The notes beneath the pieces were generated by a model. It was not told the DNA's origin. It worked only from the letters and a program-made list of their open reading frames with translations, and did no database searches. Both the position numbers and the translations under genes were made by a program. Of a stretch of DNA of 64,000 nt, positions 63,682 to 64,000 are shown in pieces. The stretch is from CAVSSX01 sp963730735 (lineage in GTDB: Bacteria; Actinomycetota; Acidimicrobiia; Acidimicrobiales; RAAP-2), in assembly GCA_963730735.1 (NCBI GenBank), contig CAVSSX010000007.1, forward strand, positions 310,001 through 374,000. Direction: 5' to 3'. Every line of letters starts with the position of its first letter. The stretch's first letter is position 1.

Positions 63682-64000
63682 TTAGCCATTGGGCTTTACC
63701 TGCAAGGCGGTGATGTGCCCGTCGTAGCTCAGGTAGTACTGGAGCCCCGCGTAGCCGGGCGTCACCAGGATCCCTGGTGTCATCTTCGGGAAGTCGCTGG
63801 AGGTGGCGAGGACGGCACCGGTGGCAGCGTTGCGCCAGACAACCTGTTCTGCCTGGTAGTTCTTCAACTGCTTGAAGTACTTGACCGGGATGTTGGTTCC
63901 GACGAGCACCCTCTTGTCTGCCGGGCCCACCAGCGTGGTGAACGAGAGCGTGCGTTGGTCGTTCGTCCATGCCACCGAGAGCTTTCCGTTGGTGAGGTTG
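63682..64000 (-). CDS. Partial gene, possibly a beta-propeller/PQQ-like repeat protein C-terminus
   Basis: Open to the window end on its 5' side; 105 residues visible, stopping at 63682. SFTTLVGPADKRVLVGTNIP, WRNAATGAVLATSSDFPKMT, PGILVTPGYAGLQYYLSYDG and ITALQVKPNG show repeated beta-strand and W-x-A-x-T-G-x-V patterns, as in PQQ-like or YncE-like propellers. The family is a suggestion only. Confidence 0.55.
   Translation of the reverse strand, partial: NLTNGKLSVAWTNDQRTLSFTTLVGPADKRVLVGTNIPVKYFKQLKNYQAEQVVWRNAATGAVLATSSDFPKMTPGILVTPGYAGLQYYLSYDGHITALQVKPNG

Overview
The window is about 64 kb of high-GC bacterial DNA that contains the chromosome replication origin. Gene order and content point to an actinobacterium: rpmH-rnpA-yidD-yidC-jag-rsmG and parA-parB run on the minus strand; dnaA-dnaN-recF-dciA-gyrB-gyrA run on the plus strand; a CwlM-type amidase converges on the parB side; several genes encode F420/LLM-type and deazaflavin-type oxidoreductases; one encodes a DinB/maleylpyruvate-isomerase-like protein; GTG starts are common. 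An Acidimicrobiia-like lineage is my guess, but nothing here fixes the genus.

Layout. 0-3.5 kb: end of an amidase gene, then a minus-strand trio (circularly permuted ATP-grasp, alpha-E, transglutaminase-like) that resembles a peptide-ligase/peptidase cassette. 3.8-6.7 kb: parB, parA with a long disordered leader, and two parS-like sites. 6.7-8.3 kb: a LAGLIDADG-like gene, then 1.1 kb without recognisable genes that carries a 156-bp tandem duplication. 8.3-12.0 kb: rsmG, jag, yidC, yidD, rnpA, rpmH. 12.0-21.1 kb: dnaA, candidate oriC, dnaN, recF, dciA, gyrB, gyrA. 21.1-24.8 kb: a RodZ-like protein and a two-component system. 25-31 kb: DsbA-like and DipZ-like redox proteins, membrane proteins, glutamate decarboxylase. 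31-40 kb: a catabolic block (acyl-CoA ligase, LLM oxidoreductases, MaoC-like hydratases, acyl-CoA dehydrogenase, amidohydrolase, MmgE/PrpD). 40-44.6 kb: patatin, NIPSNAP, CPBP, NAD(P)-binding and VOC proteins. 44.7-47 kb: split LigD end-joining genes. 47-54 kb: AI-2E-type permease, STAS proteins, small enzymes, TetR and XRE regulators, and a fused thioredoxin-reductase-like/methyltransferase protein. 54-55 kb: a thioredoxin-fold gene with an in-frame TGA exactly at its active-site cysteine position, followed by a SECIS-like hairpin, so a candidate selenoprotein. 55-60.5 kb: a TetR-controlled divergent LLM/isochorismatase-like locus and an ArsR/SRPBCC pair. 60.7-64 kb: a branched-chain-amino-acid-type binding protein, a lower-GC stretch, a methyltransferase and a partial gene.

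Many genes, especially in the first 22 kb, are interrupted by single-base frameshifts that restore perfectly when one base is removed or added. Essential genes (dnaA, yidC, rnpA, gyrA) are affected, so these are most likely sequence or assembly errors rather than pseudogenes. I give full gene spans and state where the reading frame jumps.
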